NCBI RefSeq assembly: GCF_003428875.1
Contig: NZ_QQRS01000001.1
Location: 868,001 to 932,000 of the forward strand
Length of the DNA: 64,000 bases
Reading direction: 5' to 3'
DNA from: Planomicrobium okeanokoites
Lineage (GTDB): Bacteria; Bacillota; Bacilli; Bacillales_A; Planococcaceae
Every line of letters starts with the position of its first letter. Within the stretch, counting starts at the first letter, position 1. Under the pieces are notes generated by a model, which was given only the letters and a program-made list of their open reading frames with translations, did no database searches and was not told the origin of the DNA. Positions 36,167 to 44,517 of this stretch are shown here, piece by piece. Both the position numbers and the translations under genes were made by a program.

Positions 36167-37317
36167 GCAATCACCCGCCCTTCGCTTGTGCGCAGAATTT
36201 TCAATTCTGTTTTCCTGCTCCACTTCGGAATATACTTACGGATACTCTCAACATTGTCTGTCATAAGATAAGTCGTATAAGGCAGCTCCGTATGAAGGTC
36301 GAGATGTGCAATCATCGAAGCGAATGGCATGGTTGAATTGTTTTTTGAAATAACCGACAGAAGCTCCAGGGCATGCTGCCTTTGCCTGCCGCCTTCCCCC
36401 GGTGCTAAATAAAGAAAAGGGATCTTGCCTGCGGACCGTACATTTATCGCAATGGCATAAGGCACCCCTTCGCTGAAGCAATTTTCGATATAAGAAGCCA
36501 ACTCTTCTATTCTTTCTTCCAGATTGGAAATTGCCGCATAGCGGTCGGCGACATTCAACACAAAAAGCATCGCTTCATTCGCTACGTGATTATAGACCTT
36601 CGTTTGATAGGTCTGCATCCGGGCACTTGCTTTCCAATGGATTTGATTGAATTGGTCTGTCGGGACATAATCCCTTGTGCCGATCGGCTGGAATAAATCT
36701 TCGAAAAGCGAATGCTTCAAATTGAATTGCCCGGGTTTCTGTTTTGACGGCGCGTATCGAAATTGATATTTGCGGAGTTTCGGGTAAACAAGCTGTTCCT
36801 GCAGGATCATCCCCCCATATTCGAGCATCAGGCTGCCCTGTCCGAATGGATGCGGAATCGATAGCTCCATTTTCTTAATGCGGGACAAGCCCCGACGTTT
36901 GCCTGTTACCGGAACTTTTAAAACCACCGATTCTTTATGACCTGCCGTAAAAGGGATATCGAGCTCAACCAGTTCTGTATAGCTGCCGGCTTCCTGCCCT
37001 GCCGGAACGACTGTATCGATGAACCAGATTTTCAGGTTCCCTCCCCAAATTGGCAGCCCTTTATTTTCAAAAGACAACTCCCAATTCGAGTCTCCGCCAT
37101 TCAATACTCTTTTTCTGATTTTAGGATTATTGAAAATAAGCTTATCTCCCAGCTTTGAAAAATAAGCCAATTGCAGTGCTACAATAAATCCGATGAATGC
37201 CGTAATGGCAGCAGCTGTAAATTGAAGAAATACCATAGACATAAAGAACAGGACGATTATGAAGCCGAAAGCCCATTTAGTGTTTTTTATACCGTAATCA
37301 TGGCGGATCCAAGTCAT
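36163..37317 (-). CDS. DUF58 protein with N-terminal membrane hairpin
   Basis: 384 residues. Two close membrane helices (about 15-50) and then a cytoplasmic/beta-rich part, with the DUF58 core GTRDYVPTDQFNQIHWKASAR near residues 218-238. The B. subtilis counterpart is YeaD. The ATG at 37317 lies one base after the MoxR stop. Typically co-encoded with MoxR, as here. This is the membrane-anchored form, unlike the soluble DUF58 at 19938. Confidence 0.87.
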   Translation of the reverse strand: MTWIRHDYGIKNTKWAFGFIIVLFFMSMVFLQFTAAAITAFIGFIVALQLAYFSKLGDKLIFNNPKIRKRVLNGGDSNWELSFENKGLPIWGGNLKIWFIDTVVPAGQEAGSYTELVELDIPFTAGHKESVVLKVPVTGKRRGLSRIKKMELSIPHPFGQGSLMLEYGGMILQEQLVYPKLRKYQFRYAPSKQKPGQFNLKHSLFEDLFQPIGTRDYVPTDQFNQIHWKASARMQTYQTKVYNHVANEAMLFVLNVADRYAAISNLEERIEELASYIENCFSEGVPYAIAINVRSAGKIPFLYLAPGEGGRQRQHALELLSVISKNNSTMPFASMIAHLDLHTELPYTTYLMTDNVESIRKYIPKWSRKTELKILRTSEGRVIA

Positions 37318-37318
37318 T

Positions 37319-38254
37319 TCAATAAGCCTCGACCGGCGATGCCACTGATGAGGAAATTTCTTTCAGCAAAGTCTCCGGATCCTGGACAAGCATTCCTTCA
37401 ACAGTCAAAAGAAGCCGATGGACAGCAACTGGTTCAAGTATGTATTTGACGTCATCAGGTGTTACGAAATCACGTCCATCCAAATACGCTTTACCTTGGG
37501 CAGCGTGGACCAGGGCAAGCGCCGCTCTGGAACTTAGCCCCAGTTCGATTGAAGGATGTTCACGGGTTGCACGCACCAAATTCAAAATGTATTTTTCAAT
37601 ATCCTCATGGACACTGACTTCACTTGCGCCATTAGACCATGCTGCCACATCATCCACCGATGCAATGCTCATTATTTCTTTTTTATGGGAAACATTGTCG
37701 CGGAAGTTTCGGATGATCGACATTTCTTCATCGTAATCGGGATATCCAATTTCCAGACGGAAAAGGAAACGGTCCAATTGAGCGGCCGGCAATGGGAAAG
37801 TGCCTTGCTGGGATTCTACGGGATTCTGTGTAGCAATGACCATGAATGGCTGTGGCAGCTGCAAAGTTTCCCCGTCGATTGTCGCTTGTTTCTCTTCCAT
37901 TGATTCCAGCAGACTTGACTGTGTGCGAGGAGTTGCCCGGTTTATTTCATCAGCCAATAAGATATTGGCCATTACGGCGCCGGGACGAAGCTCGAACTCC
38001 TGATTTTTCGGATTGAAGAAACGGATGCCCGTCACGTCTGAAGGCAACACATCCGGTGTAAATTGAAGACGGCGGAACAAGCCGCTGAAAGATCCCGCAA
38101 AAGCTTTCGCCATCCATGTCTTACCCGAACCCGGTACACTTTCGAGCAATACATGACCTTGCTGGATCAGAGCAATCAGCATAAAATCGATCTCTTTTTC
38201 GCGACCCACAACCAAATCATTCAAATGCTCTTTTACTCGTTTTAAATTCCCCAT
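37319..38254 (-). CDS. MoxR-family AAA+ ATPase (YeaC-type)
   Basis: 311 residues. Walker A SVPGSGKT (about 39-46), Walker B ILLADEINR (about 101-109), sensor 1 IATQNPVE, AAQLDRFLFR, C-terminal lid GLSSRAALALVHAAQ. It follows the typical MoxR pattern and leads the three-gene operon with DUF58 and DUF4129, the order of B. subtilis yeaC-yeaD-yebA. Its sequence is well diverged from the MoxR at 20795. Client unknown. Confidence 0.93.
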   Translation of the reverse strand: MGNLKRVKEHLNDLVVGREKEIDFMLIALIQQGHVLLESVPGSGKTWMAKAFAGSFSGLFRRLQFTPDVLPSDVTGIRFFNPKNQEFELRPGAVMANILLADEINRATPRTQSSLLESMEEKQATIDGETLQLPQPFMVIATQNPVESQQGTFPLPAAQLDRFLFRLEIGYPDYDEEMSIIRNFRDNVSHKKEIMSIASVDDVAAWSNGASEVSVHEDIEKYILNLVRATREHPSIELGLSSRAALALVHAAQGKAYLDGRDFVTPDDVKYILEPVAVHRLLLTVEGMLVQDPETLLKEISSSVASPVEAY

Positions 38255-38285
38255 TCAACGCACCCCTTTTGTTTTATGTAAATTA

Positions 38286-38474
38286 TTATTTACTCGGTTC
38301 CTGTGTGTATTTATAAATTGTCTTGCCGTGATGAAACGCTTCGCCTCGAAAATACTTGAAGTCCTGACGGGCAATTAATACGGTGCGGAAATTGAGAAAG
38401 TCTTCTTTTTCAACTGTAATGGATTCGATTTCACCGGATTTCAGCCGGTCTAATAATTCATTGTAATCTGTCAT
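38286..38474 (-). CDS. Small conserved-looking protein, 62 residues
   Basis: 62 residues with GGAG 9 bases before the ATG. Composition is ordinary: acidic N-terminal half (ELLDRLKSGEIESITVEKEDFLNFRTV), more basic C-terminal half with FRGEAFHHGKTIYKY. No domain recognised, no cysteines or membrane span. It lies 31 bases upstream of the MoxR gene in the same direction, so it may lead that operon. Real by ribosome-binding site and position; function unknown. Confidence 0.65.
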   Translation of the reverse strand: MTDYNELLDRLKSGEIESITVEKEDFLNFRTVLIARQDFKYFRGEAFHHGKTIYKYTQEPSK

Positions 38475-38515
38475 TTTTTAATTCTCCTTTATCATTATTT
38501 CCTGTGCTTCAAGTC

Positions 38516-38524
38516 TGTTATAAT
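38516..38524 (+). promoter_or_regulatory. Extended -10 element before the CPBP gene
   Basis: TGTTATAAT: a perfect TATAAT with TG one base before it; -35 is weak. It lies about 136 bases before the ATG, giving a ~130-base leader that contains the inverted repeat ACTGT..ACAGT. Confidence 0.5.
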
Positions 38525-38659
38525 ACATAGCGGACAAAGAGTTTGCCTGAGTTCGGCAACAGCTCTTCCATTTATTATACAACAAGGACTGTTTCCGGAC
38601 AGTGTTAGTTTTACCATAAAACGGCAAAACTTGTCTTTTAGATTATAGGAGGATATTTT

Positions 38660-39268
38660 ATGCTGCGCTTTTTAACAAAACACAAATTATTGTACATACT
38701 TCCCATCGCTTATGGTTTATACAACCTGGCCTTCGACGATATCTCCATTTTTTGGTATATGTATACTTTCGCTTTACTGATTTTAATGTCCGTTGCTATT
38801 TTATTCGGTGAAATCCATGAAGAAATGCGTACATGGAAGTCATTTGCTTATGGAATTTCAGCAGCAGCAGCAATGTATCTGATCCTGTTTGCGGGTTACC
38901 ATCTGCTCCAGCTGCTGGGTGTCGGTTCAGTTGCTTCCACTGCTGACTTCCTCGCAATATTCACGCCAGCATCAATTTGGCATCTGCTCTTATTGATGTT
39001 TATAGTTGTTCCTGGCGAAGAACTATTCTGGCGCGGATTTGTTCAGCAGCAGCTTAAGCAATATGTGCCGGCATACGCTGTTGTGCCGATAGCTGCCGTC
39101 CTTTTCGGCTTGACCCTATGGCTGGCGGATTTTTGGCCGGGAATATTTGCAGGAACCGCAGTCGGTTTAATCCTTGGCTATCTTTATGAAAAGAAAAAAA
39201 GCATGCCGGCGCTTATCATAGCTCACCTTCTGTTAATGGTGTTGATTTTTATTGTTTTCCCTTTTTAG
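38660..39268 (+). CDS. CPBP-family (CAAX-protease-like) membrane protein with degenerate motifs
   Basis: 202 residues, about six membrane helices. Motif 1 is intact (GEELFWRGF: Glu120, Glu121, Arg125). Motif 2, normally FxxxH, reads FGLTL (Phe149, Leu153 in place of His). Motif 3, normally HxxxN, reads HLLLM (His189, Met193). Two metal/catalytic-type positions are therefore missing, so proteolysis is doubtful. Some CPBP relatives have non-protease jobs in membrane protein or lipoprotein modification; I cannot tell which applies. AGGAGG site before ATG, single gene, followed by a dispersed repeat. Confidence 0.75.
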   Translation: MLRFLTKHKLLYILPIAYGLYNLAFDDISIFWYMYTFALLILMSVAILFGEIHEEMRTWKSFAYGISAAAAMYLILFAGYHLLQLLGVGSVASTADFLAIFTPASIWHLLLLMFIVVPGEELFWRGFVQQQLKQYVPAYAVVPIAAVLFGLTLWLADFWPGIFAGTAVGLILGYLYEKKKSMPALIIAHLLLMVLIFIVFPF

Positions 39269-39270
39269 AA

Positions 39271-39404
39271 AGAAAAGCGGAAAAGCCCGTTTAGCCCTGA
39301 CAAGCGCTGGAAGCCTTGACGATAATGGCGTTCTTTGCCATTAATGGCATGGCTGAAGCGACTCGAGGGGCTGGGCGCTGGAGTCTGGACAATTAGAAAA
39401 GCGG
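39271..39404 (+). repeat. Dispersed hairpin repeat, copy 2
   Basis: Opens AGAAAAGCGGAAAAGCC and closes GGAGTCTGGACAATTAGAAA plus AGCGG. Inner stem AATGGC..GCCATT around GTTCTTT, outer stem AGCCC..GGGCT. Occupies most of the 278-base gap between the CPBP gene and the next lipoprotein gene. Confidence 0.82.
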
Positions 39405-39546
39405 AAACGAAGATCGGGAAACAATTTAACAAAGCATTTCTTTAAATTCTTTGTTACAATCAAAAGGCAATATTTACTTATTTTTTTATTAATAGTGAAA
39501 CGATTTCCAGATTCATGCGTCTACTTTACAAAAGGAGTGAAATTAT

Positions 39547-40230
39547 ATGAGTAAAAAATTATTCTTTGCAGCATCAGTATTGGCACTTAGTGGTTTAATG
39601 GCCGCTTGTGGTTCGGACGAATCGACCGAAGAGACAAACGGGACTGCAACAACTAATACCAAACAAAATGAAACAACAACTTCAGAGGAAACCGCAACAG
39701 AAGAAGATGCTGAAGAAACAACAGAAGAAACTGCAGAAGAAACGGATGAGTCAGCTGAAGAAGAACCAGCTGAAGAAAGTACTGAAGCTCAGGAAGAAAA
39801 CCCTGCAACCAGTGAAGGTACACCTACAGTCAGCGAATCGCAAGCCTACGAAATTCACTTGCTTCCGGGATATGAGCTTACTGCTGAAGAGCCAAACAAA
39901 GATGTTGTCTATTCCAGTGAAAATGATGAATTATTCATGCGTGTAGAGACTTTCAAACCGGAAGAAGCGGATTTTGCTTTTGCGGATGATTCCATCCAAC
40001 AAACATTGAAAGCATCCAACGAAGATGCTGAATTGACAGAGCTGCCGGCTTTTGAAGACTCTAAGTTCACAAACTCCGCTGTTTATGAAATTCCGACGGA
40101 TAACGGTAAAGTGACTGGTGCAGTCTTTGAGAAAGAAGGATTGATTGTTAAACTTACAATATTCGATCTGACAGACGCTGGAGTCACTGAAGAATTTTTA
40201 AACATGGGCAAGACGATCACATCCAAATAA
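39547..40230 (+). CDS. Acidic lipoprotein of unknown function
   Basis: 227 residues. Lipobox LMAAC (Cys21) after a short signal peptide, so it is expected to be membrane-anchored on the outside. Residues 25-95 are a Glu/Thr/Ala-rich acidic spacer; the C-terminal ~130 residues form the only folded-looking part (YEIHLLPGYELTAEEPNKDV, DELFMRVETFKPEE, YEIPTDNGKVTGAVFE). I do not recognise the domain. AAAGGAGTGA before the ATG. Single gene with a following bidirectional terminator. Confidence 0.75.
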   Translation: MSKKLFFAASVLALSGLMAACGSDESTEETNGTATTNTKQNETTTSEETATEEDAEETTEETAEETDESAEEEPAEESTEAQEENPATSEGTPTVSESQAYEIHLLPGYELTAEEPNKDVVYSSENDELFMRVETFKPEEADFAFADDSIQQTLKASNEDAELTELPAFEDSKFTNSAVYEIPTDNGKVTGAVFEKEGLIVKLTIFDLTDAGVTEEFLNMGKTITSK

Positions 40231-40266
40231 GCGAGCGGTTCTCCAGCTCCATTGCAATGTTAATCA

Positions 40267-40309
40267 AAAAAGAGGCTATCCTGAAAATTCAGGATAGCCT
40301 CTTTATTTC
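40267..40309. terminator. Bidirectional terminator
   Basis: 15-bp stem AAAGAGGCTATCCTG / CAGGATAGCCTCTTT, 6-base loop, T runs on both sides; between the lipoprotein and MarR genes. Confidence 0.9.
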
Positions 40310-40311
40310 CA

Positions 40312-40755
40312 TCAATAGGACAAATCCTTAATGGAAAGTCCCAACTTTTTCATCAATTCAATTGCAGTGTCTTTTTCTTCAGGTGACAGAGCATCCGTCA
40401 GCTCATGAAGATTTTTTTCATGTTCTGGGAAAATGCGCGCCATGAACTCTTTTCCTTCTTCGGAAATTTCAGCATATGTCACACGGCGGTCAGTTGGACA
40501 ATTAACCCGTGTAATATAGCCGCGTTTTTCCAACTTATCGATTACATACGTAATGGAGCCACTAGCCAGAAGAATTTTTCCGCCTATTTTCTGAAGCGGC
40601 TGTTTTCCTTTATGATAGAGCAATTCCATTACGGCAAATTCCGTCGGATTGACGCCATTGGCCTGAAAAAACTGATTGGCTTGTTCAGAAATCGCTTTAT
40701 GTGCCCGCGACATGACAATAAATAATTTTAAAGATCTTCGTATTTCTTCATTCAT
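40312..40755 (-). CDS. MarR-family regulator, MhqR/YkvE-like
   Basis: 147 residues. The winged helix is clear: GVNPTEFAVMELLYHKGKQPLQKIGGKI, then GSITYVIDKLEKRGYITR and the wing CPTDRRVTYAEISEEG. It resembles B. subtilis MhqR (YkvE), which represses catechol/quinone detoxification genes, but that function is not tested by any neighbour here. The start at 40755 (MNEEIRRSLKLF) has GAGTGG upstream; the frame stays open to 40824 without a site. No quinone-related target genes are nearby. Confidence 0.85.
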   Translation of the reverse strand: MNEEIRRSLKLFIVMSRAHKAISEQANQFFQANGVNPTEFAVMELLYHKGKQPLQKIGGKILLASGSITYVIDKLEKRGYITRVNCPTDRRVTYAEISEEGKEFMARIFPEHEKNLHELTDALSPEEKDTAIELMKKLGLSIKDLSY

Positions 40756-40845
40756 ACTATCCACTCTTTTCCACTTATTAAACACTATAAATAAGATTAT
40801 AGCCTTTTTCCATGAAAATGGCATCCCTTGTTGTCTAATCAGATA

Positions 40846-42195
40846 TTATCCGATAATCACACGTTCCTTTGGATAGTGGAATTTCGTCGGATCGGTTTTT
40901 CCGCCGATTGTAAACAGGAATGAAATAAGTCCGACACGCCCGATGAACATCAGGACCATGATCGTCAACTTACCGAAAGAAGACAAATCATCCGTTATTC
41001 CCAGGGACATCCCACAAGTACCAAATGCACTTGTGATCTCAAAAATGATTTCTATAGCTGAAGCTTCCGGTTCCGTAATGAACAGGATCATTGTAGAAAC
41101 AATGACCATGAACATCGCCAGGATAATAACGGCATATGAACGGAATACGTCGATCAACTGGATTTCCCGTTTGAATATCTGTATCGTGTTTTTGCCCCGA
41201 GCGAAATTGATAAGGAAAAGGATAGCTATCGCCAGGGTTGTCGTCCGGATGCCTCCGCCAGCGGAACTGGGGGAAGCTCCGATAAACATGAGAACACTCA
41301 TGAATACATTTGTCGCTTCATCAAATTGGGTGATATCAAATGTAACAAGTCCGCCTGACCTTGAAGACACGGAATGGAAGATAGCCGCGAATAATGTCTC
41401 ATGCCATGACATATCTTTGAATGCTTTAAATGACTCAAGCGCAAGTATCCCCAACGTACCGATTGCAAGCAGAATCCCGAATGTGCTCACTGTTATTTTT
41501 GTGAATAAGGAAAAGCGGAAACTCTTGTCTTTATTCGATAAGAATTCTTTCAGTTCGATCAACACCGGGAAACCGATTGCGCCCAGTATAATCAGGATCA
41601 TATTGATGACTTGGACAAAATAATCATTGAAATAAGGAACCAATGAGGCACCGGTAATATCAAAGCCACCATTTGTTACAGCTGTTATCGAGGCGAAGAC
41701 ACCCTGCAGCAACGCTTCGCTGAAGGTATCGTAATACTGCAGAAAATATAAAGTAAGGATGATTGCCCCAATCAATTCAATCAATAATAGAATCGAAATG
41801 ATATTTCGGATCAATTTGACTACCCCTGCCATGCTTAACTGGTTATGGTCGACCATTATCAATTGCCGCTCACGCAGGCCGATGCGCTTCCCTACCAGCA
41901 GCCAGAAAAATGTACCGATAGACATGATGCCGATGCCGCCTAGTTGAAGGATCACCATCAGTAACACGATGCCGAAGACCGTGTAAGTTTCAGAGATATT
42001 GATAACTGTCAGGCCAGTGACACTCACAGCACTTATAGCTGTAAAAAGGGTATCGATCAATGGGATGCTGACGCCCTCCTGATGAACCCCCGGCAGCCTG
42101 AGCAGCAGAAAGGACATAGCGATGGCTGCAAAATAATAGGCCGCAATTGCCTGTGCTGGTGTTAGATTGCGAATTCTTTGGAACGATTTATTCAT
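40846..42195 (-). CDS. ktrD: Potassium transporter membrane subunit
   Basis: 449 residues, the TrkH/KtrB/KtrD fold of four membrane-pore-membrane repeats. Pore loops: AVSVTGLTV, TAVTNGGFDITG, SVSSRSGGLVTFD and SAFGTCGMSLG, with the conserved glycines of the selectivity filter. The C-terminal FHYPKERVIIG resembles the end of B. subtilis KtrD as I remember it. It would pair with KtrC (7220) to form a low-affinity potassium uptake system; the two genes are about 33 kb apart, as unlinked ktrC/ktrD are in Bacillus. Membrane protein, single gene. Confidence 0.9.
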   Translation of the reverse strand: MNKSFQRIRNLTPAQAIAAYYFAAIAMSFLLLRLPGVHQEGVSIPLIDTLFTAISAVSVTGLTVINISETYTVFGIVLLMVILQLGGIGIMSIGTFFWLLVGKRIGLRERQLIMVDHNQLSMAGVVKLIRNIISILLLIELIGAIILTLYFLQYYDTFSEALLQGVFASITAVTNGGFDITGASLVPYFNDYFVQVINMILIILGAIGFPVLIELKEFLSNKDKSFRFSLFTKITVSTFGILLAIGTLGILALESFKAFKDMSWHETLFAAIFHSVSSRSGGLVTFDITQFDEATNVFMSVLMFIGASPSSAGGGIRTTTLAIAILFLINFARGKNTIQIFKREIQLIDVFRSYAVIILAMFMVIVSTMILFITEPEASAIEIIFEITSAFGTCGMSLGITDDLSSFGKLTIMVLMFIGRVGLISFLFTIGGKTDPTKFHYPKERVIIG

Positions 42196-42288
42196 ATGCT
42201 GGAAATCCTTTCGACTTCGGTTATCTCCCTATTCTAAGTAAAGTATTAAAAAAAAGAAAGGGAAATCGGAAATTCACCCGTTACCACC

Positions 42289-42322
42289 TAAAAAACAGCA
42301 GAAAAATGCTTTCTGCTGTTTC
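42289..42322 (-). terminator. Terminator of the sigI-rsgI operon
   Basis: AACAGCAGAA / TTCTGCTGTT stem, 7-base loop, T-rich tail, 4 bases after the rsgI stop. Confidence 0.85.
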
Positions 42323-42326
42323 CGTC

Positions 42327-43553
42327 CTACTCATTCTTGTTCTTACTCGTATTGCGTTTGCCATTTGTGCTGCTGGGATTGGACTTGCCGCTCTTTTCAA
42401 GTGGCTGATTCAGATTATTTTTTTCTGTTGAACTTTGAGGCCCTGATACAGCCGGCTTGGATTTATCCGGTGCATTTTTCGCTTTTGAAGATTTTTCATT
42501 TCCATTTGGCGATTTACCTTTTTCTTGCTCCGGTCCTTTATTTTCTTTACTATTTTGCTGGACGGGAGCTTGTTCTTTTTTCACGGCAGGCTCATCGGTT
42601 TTGATGTTATCATCTTTTTTGATCTGGCCGGGTGCTTGGTTGCGTTTTTCCTGACCTGGCGGATTAGGATTTCCTTTTTCCACAGCAGGAGTTTCTTTGC
42701 GCTTTTCCTGGCCAGGCGGTACATCTTTTTCTTTTTCAGAAGGATGATTCTTGGTTTCCGCTTTATTTTTATCTTGTTTCTTCTCAGCTTTTTCTGCTGC
42801 TTTCAGTTCTTTCTCTTGTTGCTTATCGGCAGTTGCCGGCTTATCCTTCACTTTCAATGGCTGATCATTTTTCTTTTCAACTGGTTTCCCATCAGCTCTG
42901 TCATTCTTCAGATTTTGTGAGCTATTGATCAACTGCCCCACTGGCACACTCTTTTCGACTGAAGTTCTCCATTGGGTCTTGGAAGCTTCCTTCAATTTTA
43001 CGGTAACATTTTTTGCCATCGCTTTTGCTGATATAGCCAGCACGGATTCCACAACTTCTTCATCCGCAACTTGATCCTGGTCGTCAGCTACTGTCGTAAT
43101 GACAATTTCATCAGTAGTCGAATTCATCGACAGCACAATTACTTCATCAAGAACTTCTTCAAGTGGGTGGTGCTTCCACTCATCAAGTTCCCCTATTAAT
43201 TCTTGGCCGTCTGAATTCAATCCCCGGATGGATACCACTTCATAACCATCATCGATTCCCAGCTCAACTCCCGGATTCACCTGGACTTGAACATAGGCAA
43301 ATGCTTCCTGCTCCGGCAGGAGAACAGAGAGGAATAATATGGCAACGGCTGCTGCGGCTGCTATAGGGGCCCATACCGGTTTTACGGCTCTGCGTTTTTG
43401 CACAGCCAAGACCTGTTCAGGATAATAAAAGCTCTCTTCCCCCACAGCAGCTTTCCCTACTGGCTTGCCATGCACAAATTCACCGCTGTGTCCGATGAAT
43501 ACAGATAGCTCACCATTCAATTCTATACACAGTCCCTTTTGCATTCTCATCAC
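42327..43553 (-). CDS. rsgI: Anti-sigma-I factor RsgI with long basic tail
   Basis: 408 residues. The N-terminal ~55 residues form the RsgI anti-sigma domain (CIELNGELSVFIGHSGEFVHGKP). One membrane span lies at about 60-82. The extracellular part starts YVQVQVNPGVELGIDDGYEV, the autoproteolysis-type RsgI region. From about residue 215 it is a Lys/Pro/Gln-rich disordered tail with repeats of PPGQEKR. GTG at 43553 and ATG at 43550 are both possible; AAAGGAGCG is upstream. Overlaps sigI by about 4 bases. Sequesters sigma-I at the membrane until a signal is received. Confidence 0.9.
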   Translation of the reverse strand: MMRMQKGLCIELNGELSVFIGHSGEFVHGKPVGKAAVGEESFYYPEQVLAVQKRRAVKPVWAPIAAAAAVAILFLSVLLPEQEAFAYVQVQVNPGVELGIDDGYEVVSIRGLNSDGQELIGELDEWKHHPLEEVLDEVIVLSMNSTTDEIVITTVADDQDQVADEEVVESVLAISAKAMAKNVTVKLKEASKTQWRTSVEKSVPVGQLINSSQNLKNDRADGKPVEKKNDQPLKVKDKPATADKQQEKELKAAEKAEKKQDKNKAETKNHPSEKEKDVPPGQEKRKETPAVEKGNPNPPGQEKRNQAPGQIKKDDNIKTDEPAVKKEQAPVQQNSKENKGPEQEKGKSPNGNEKSSKAKNAPDKSKPAVSGPQSSTEKNNLNQPLEKSGKSNPSSTNGKRNTSKNKNE

Positions 43554-44299
43554 CGCAACCGCTCCTTTAAATAATCCTTCAAATAATGCAAATCACTCAT
43601 CAACAATAAAGCAACCGCAATTATGTACTTCCGATTGCGCTCAATAGTCTTTCTTGAAACTTCCACCAGTTTTTCTATCTCTTTGACCGGCAATCTCTTT
43701 TTTTGCTGCAGATAATTCTGATACTCTTCCGTTTCAGCAACCAATTGAGCAATTTGAATTCCAGTGACCCTGGCATCTTCATGAGCAGGAGATGCTTTCA
43801 CCAAGTCCTGGAAGGTCATGCCGTATCCGGAAAGCAGTTTTTCGTATTCAGCGATTTCCTCTTTGCGGGCAGCAGCTTGCTGCTGCTCCGTATAATCTTT
43901 TATCGAAGCCGAAGTATCAATAGCGCTCCTGAATTCATCCGCATCCGATAAACCGTGAAAGTCATGTGCAAAATCCTTTCTGCCGGCTTCTTTTCGGATG
44001 TAATCGATAACCCTTCTTCGGATGACCATGTGGGCAAAAGTTAAAAAAGAAGCATTTTTTTCCTGATTAAAACCATTGACCGCTTCATGGAAAGCCGAAA
44101 GGGCTATCGTGTATTCTTCATCATGATCATTGATGAACCGCTTGCAGACCTGGCCTGCAGTTTTTTTCATAAAGGGTGAATAGGACGACAGCAAGCTTTC
44201 CATTGCCTCTGGGTCTCCATTCTGTGCTTGTACTGCCAACACTTCGGCATTGTTCTTCTCACCGCGGCCGAAATATCCAGCCAATACTGACAGCAGCAT
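43550..44299 (-). CDS. sigI: RNA polymerase sigma factor SigI
   Basis: 249 residues. Sigma region 2 is visible (SLLSSYSPFMKKTAGQVCKRF; FLTFAHMVIRRRVIDYIRKEAG) and a C-terminal HTH-like helix (PVKEIEKLVEVSRKTIERNRKYI) matches the sigma-I C-terminal domain. ATG at 44299 (MLLSVL) has AGGTG 6 bases upstream; the frame continues to 44440 without support. Translationally coupled to rsgI. Sigma-I directs heat/envelope-stress genes in Bacillus; regulon here unknown. Confidence 0.92.
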   Translation of the reverse strand: MLLSVLAGYFGRGEKNNAEVLAVQAQNGDPEAMESLLSSYSPFMKKTAGQVCKRFINDHDEEYTIALSAFHEAVNGFNQEKNASFLTFAHMVIRRRVIDYIRKEAGRKDFAHDFHGLSDADEFRSAIDTSASIKDYTEQQQAAARKEEIAEYEKLLSGYGMTFQDLVKASPAHEDARVTGIQIAQLVAETEEYQNYLQQKKRLPVKEIEKLVEVSRKTIERNRKYIIAVALLLMSDLHYLKDYLKERLR

Positions 44300-44403
44300 C
44301 CGGTTCACCTCTTTCATTCTTCTCATTAATATTGATTGTAACGAGAATTGGAAAAAATGAAAAGAATGAACAGAATGAATAATTTTTCCTTCTATAATAA
44401 TAA

Positions 44404-44432
44404 TTCGGTGCAGTACCCCTTTTTGTGAGGGT
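44404..44432 (-). promoter_or_regulatory. Candidate sigma-I autoregulatory promoter
   Basis: On the minus strand ACCCTC (44432-44427) and CGAA (44407-44404), about 19 bases apart. These resemble the ACCCCC / CGAA boxes I remember for Bacillus sigma-I. The spacing has not been checked and a TATTAT-like box is also nearby, so a sigma-A promoter is possible too. Confidence 0.35.
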
Positions 44433-44476
44433 ATAAACAATAAAATTTATTTTTGCTGAAATTATTCACTTGAAAG

Positions 44477-44508
44477 AAAAAAAGACACCTTCTGTCGAAG
44501 ATGCCTTT
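44477..44508 (-). terminator. Terminator after the broken terC gene
   Basis: AAGGCATCTTC / GAAGGTGTCTT stem (two G-U pairs), 4-base loop, seven T. Confidence 0.8.
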
Positions 44509-44517
44509 TAAGCGAAA

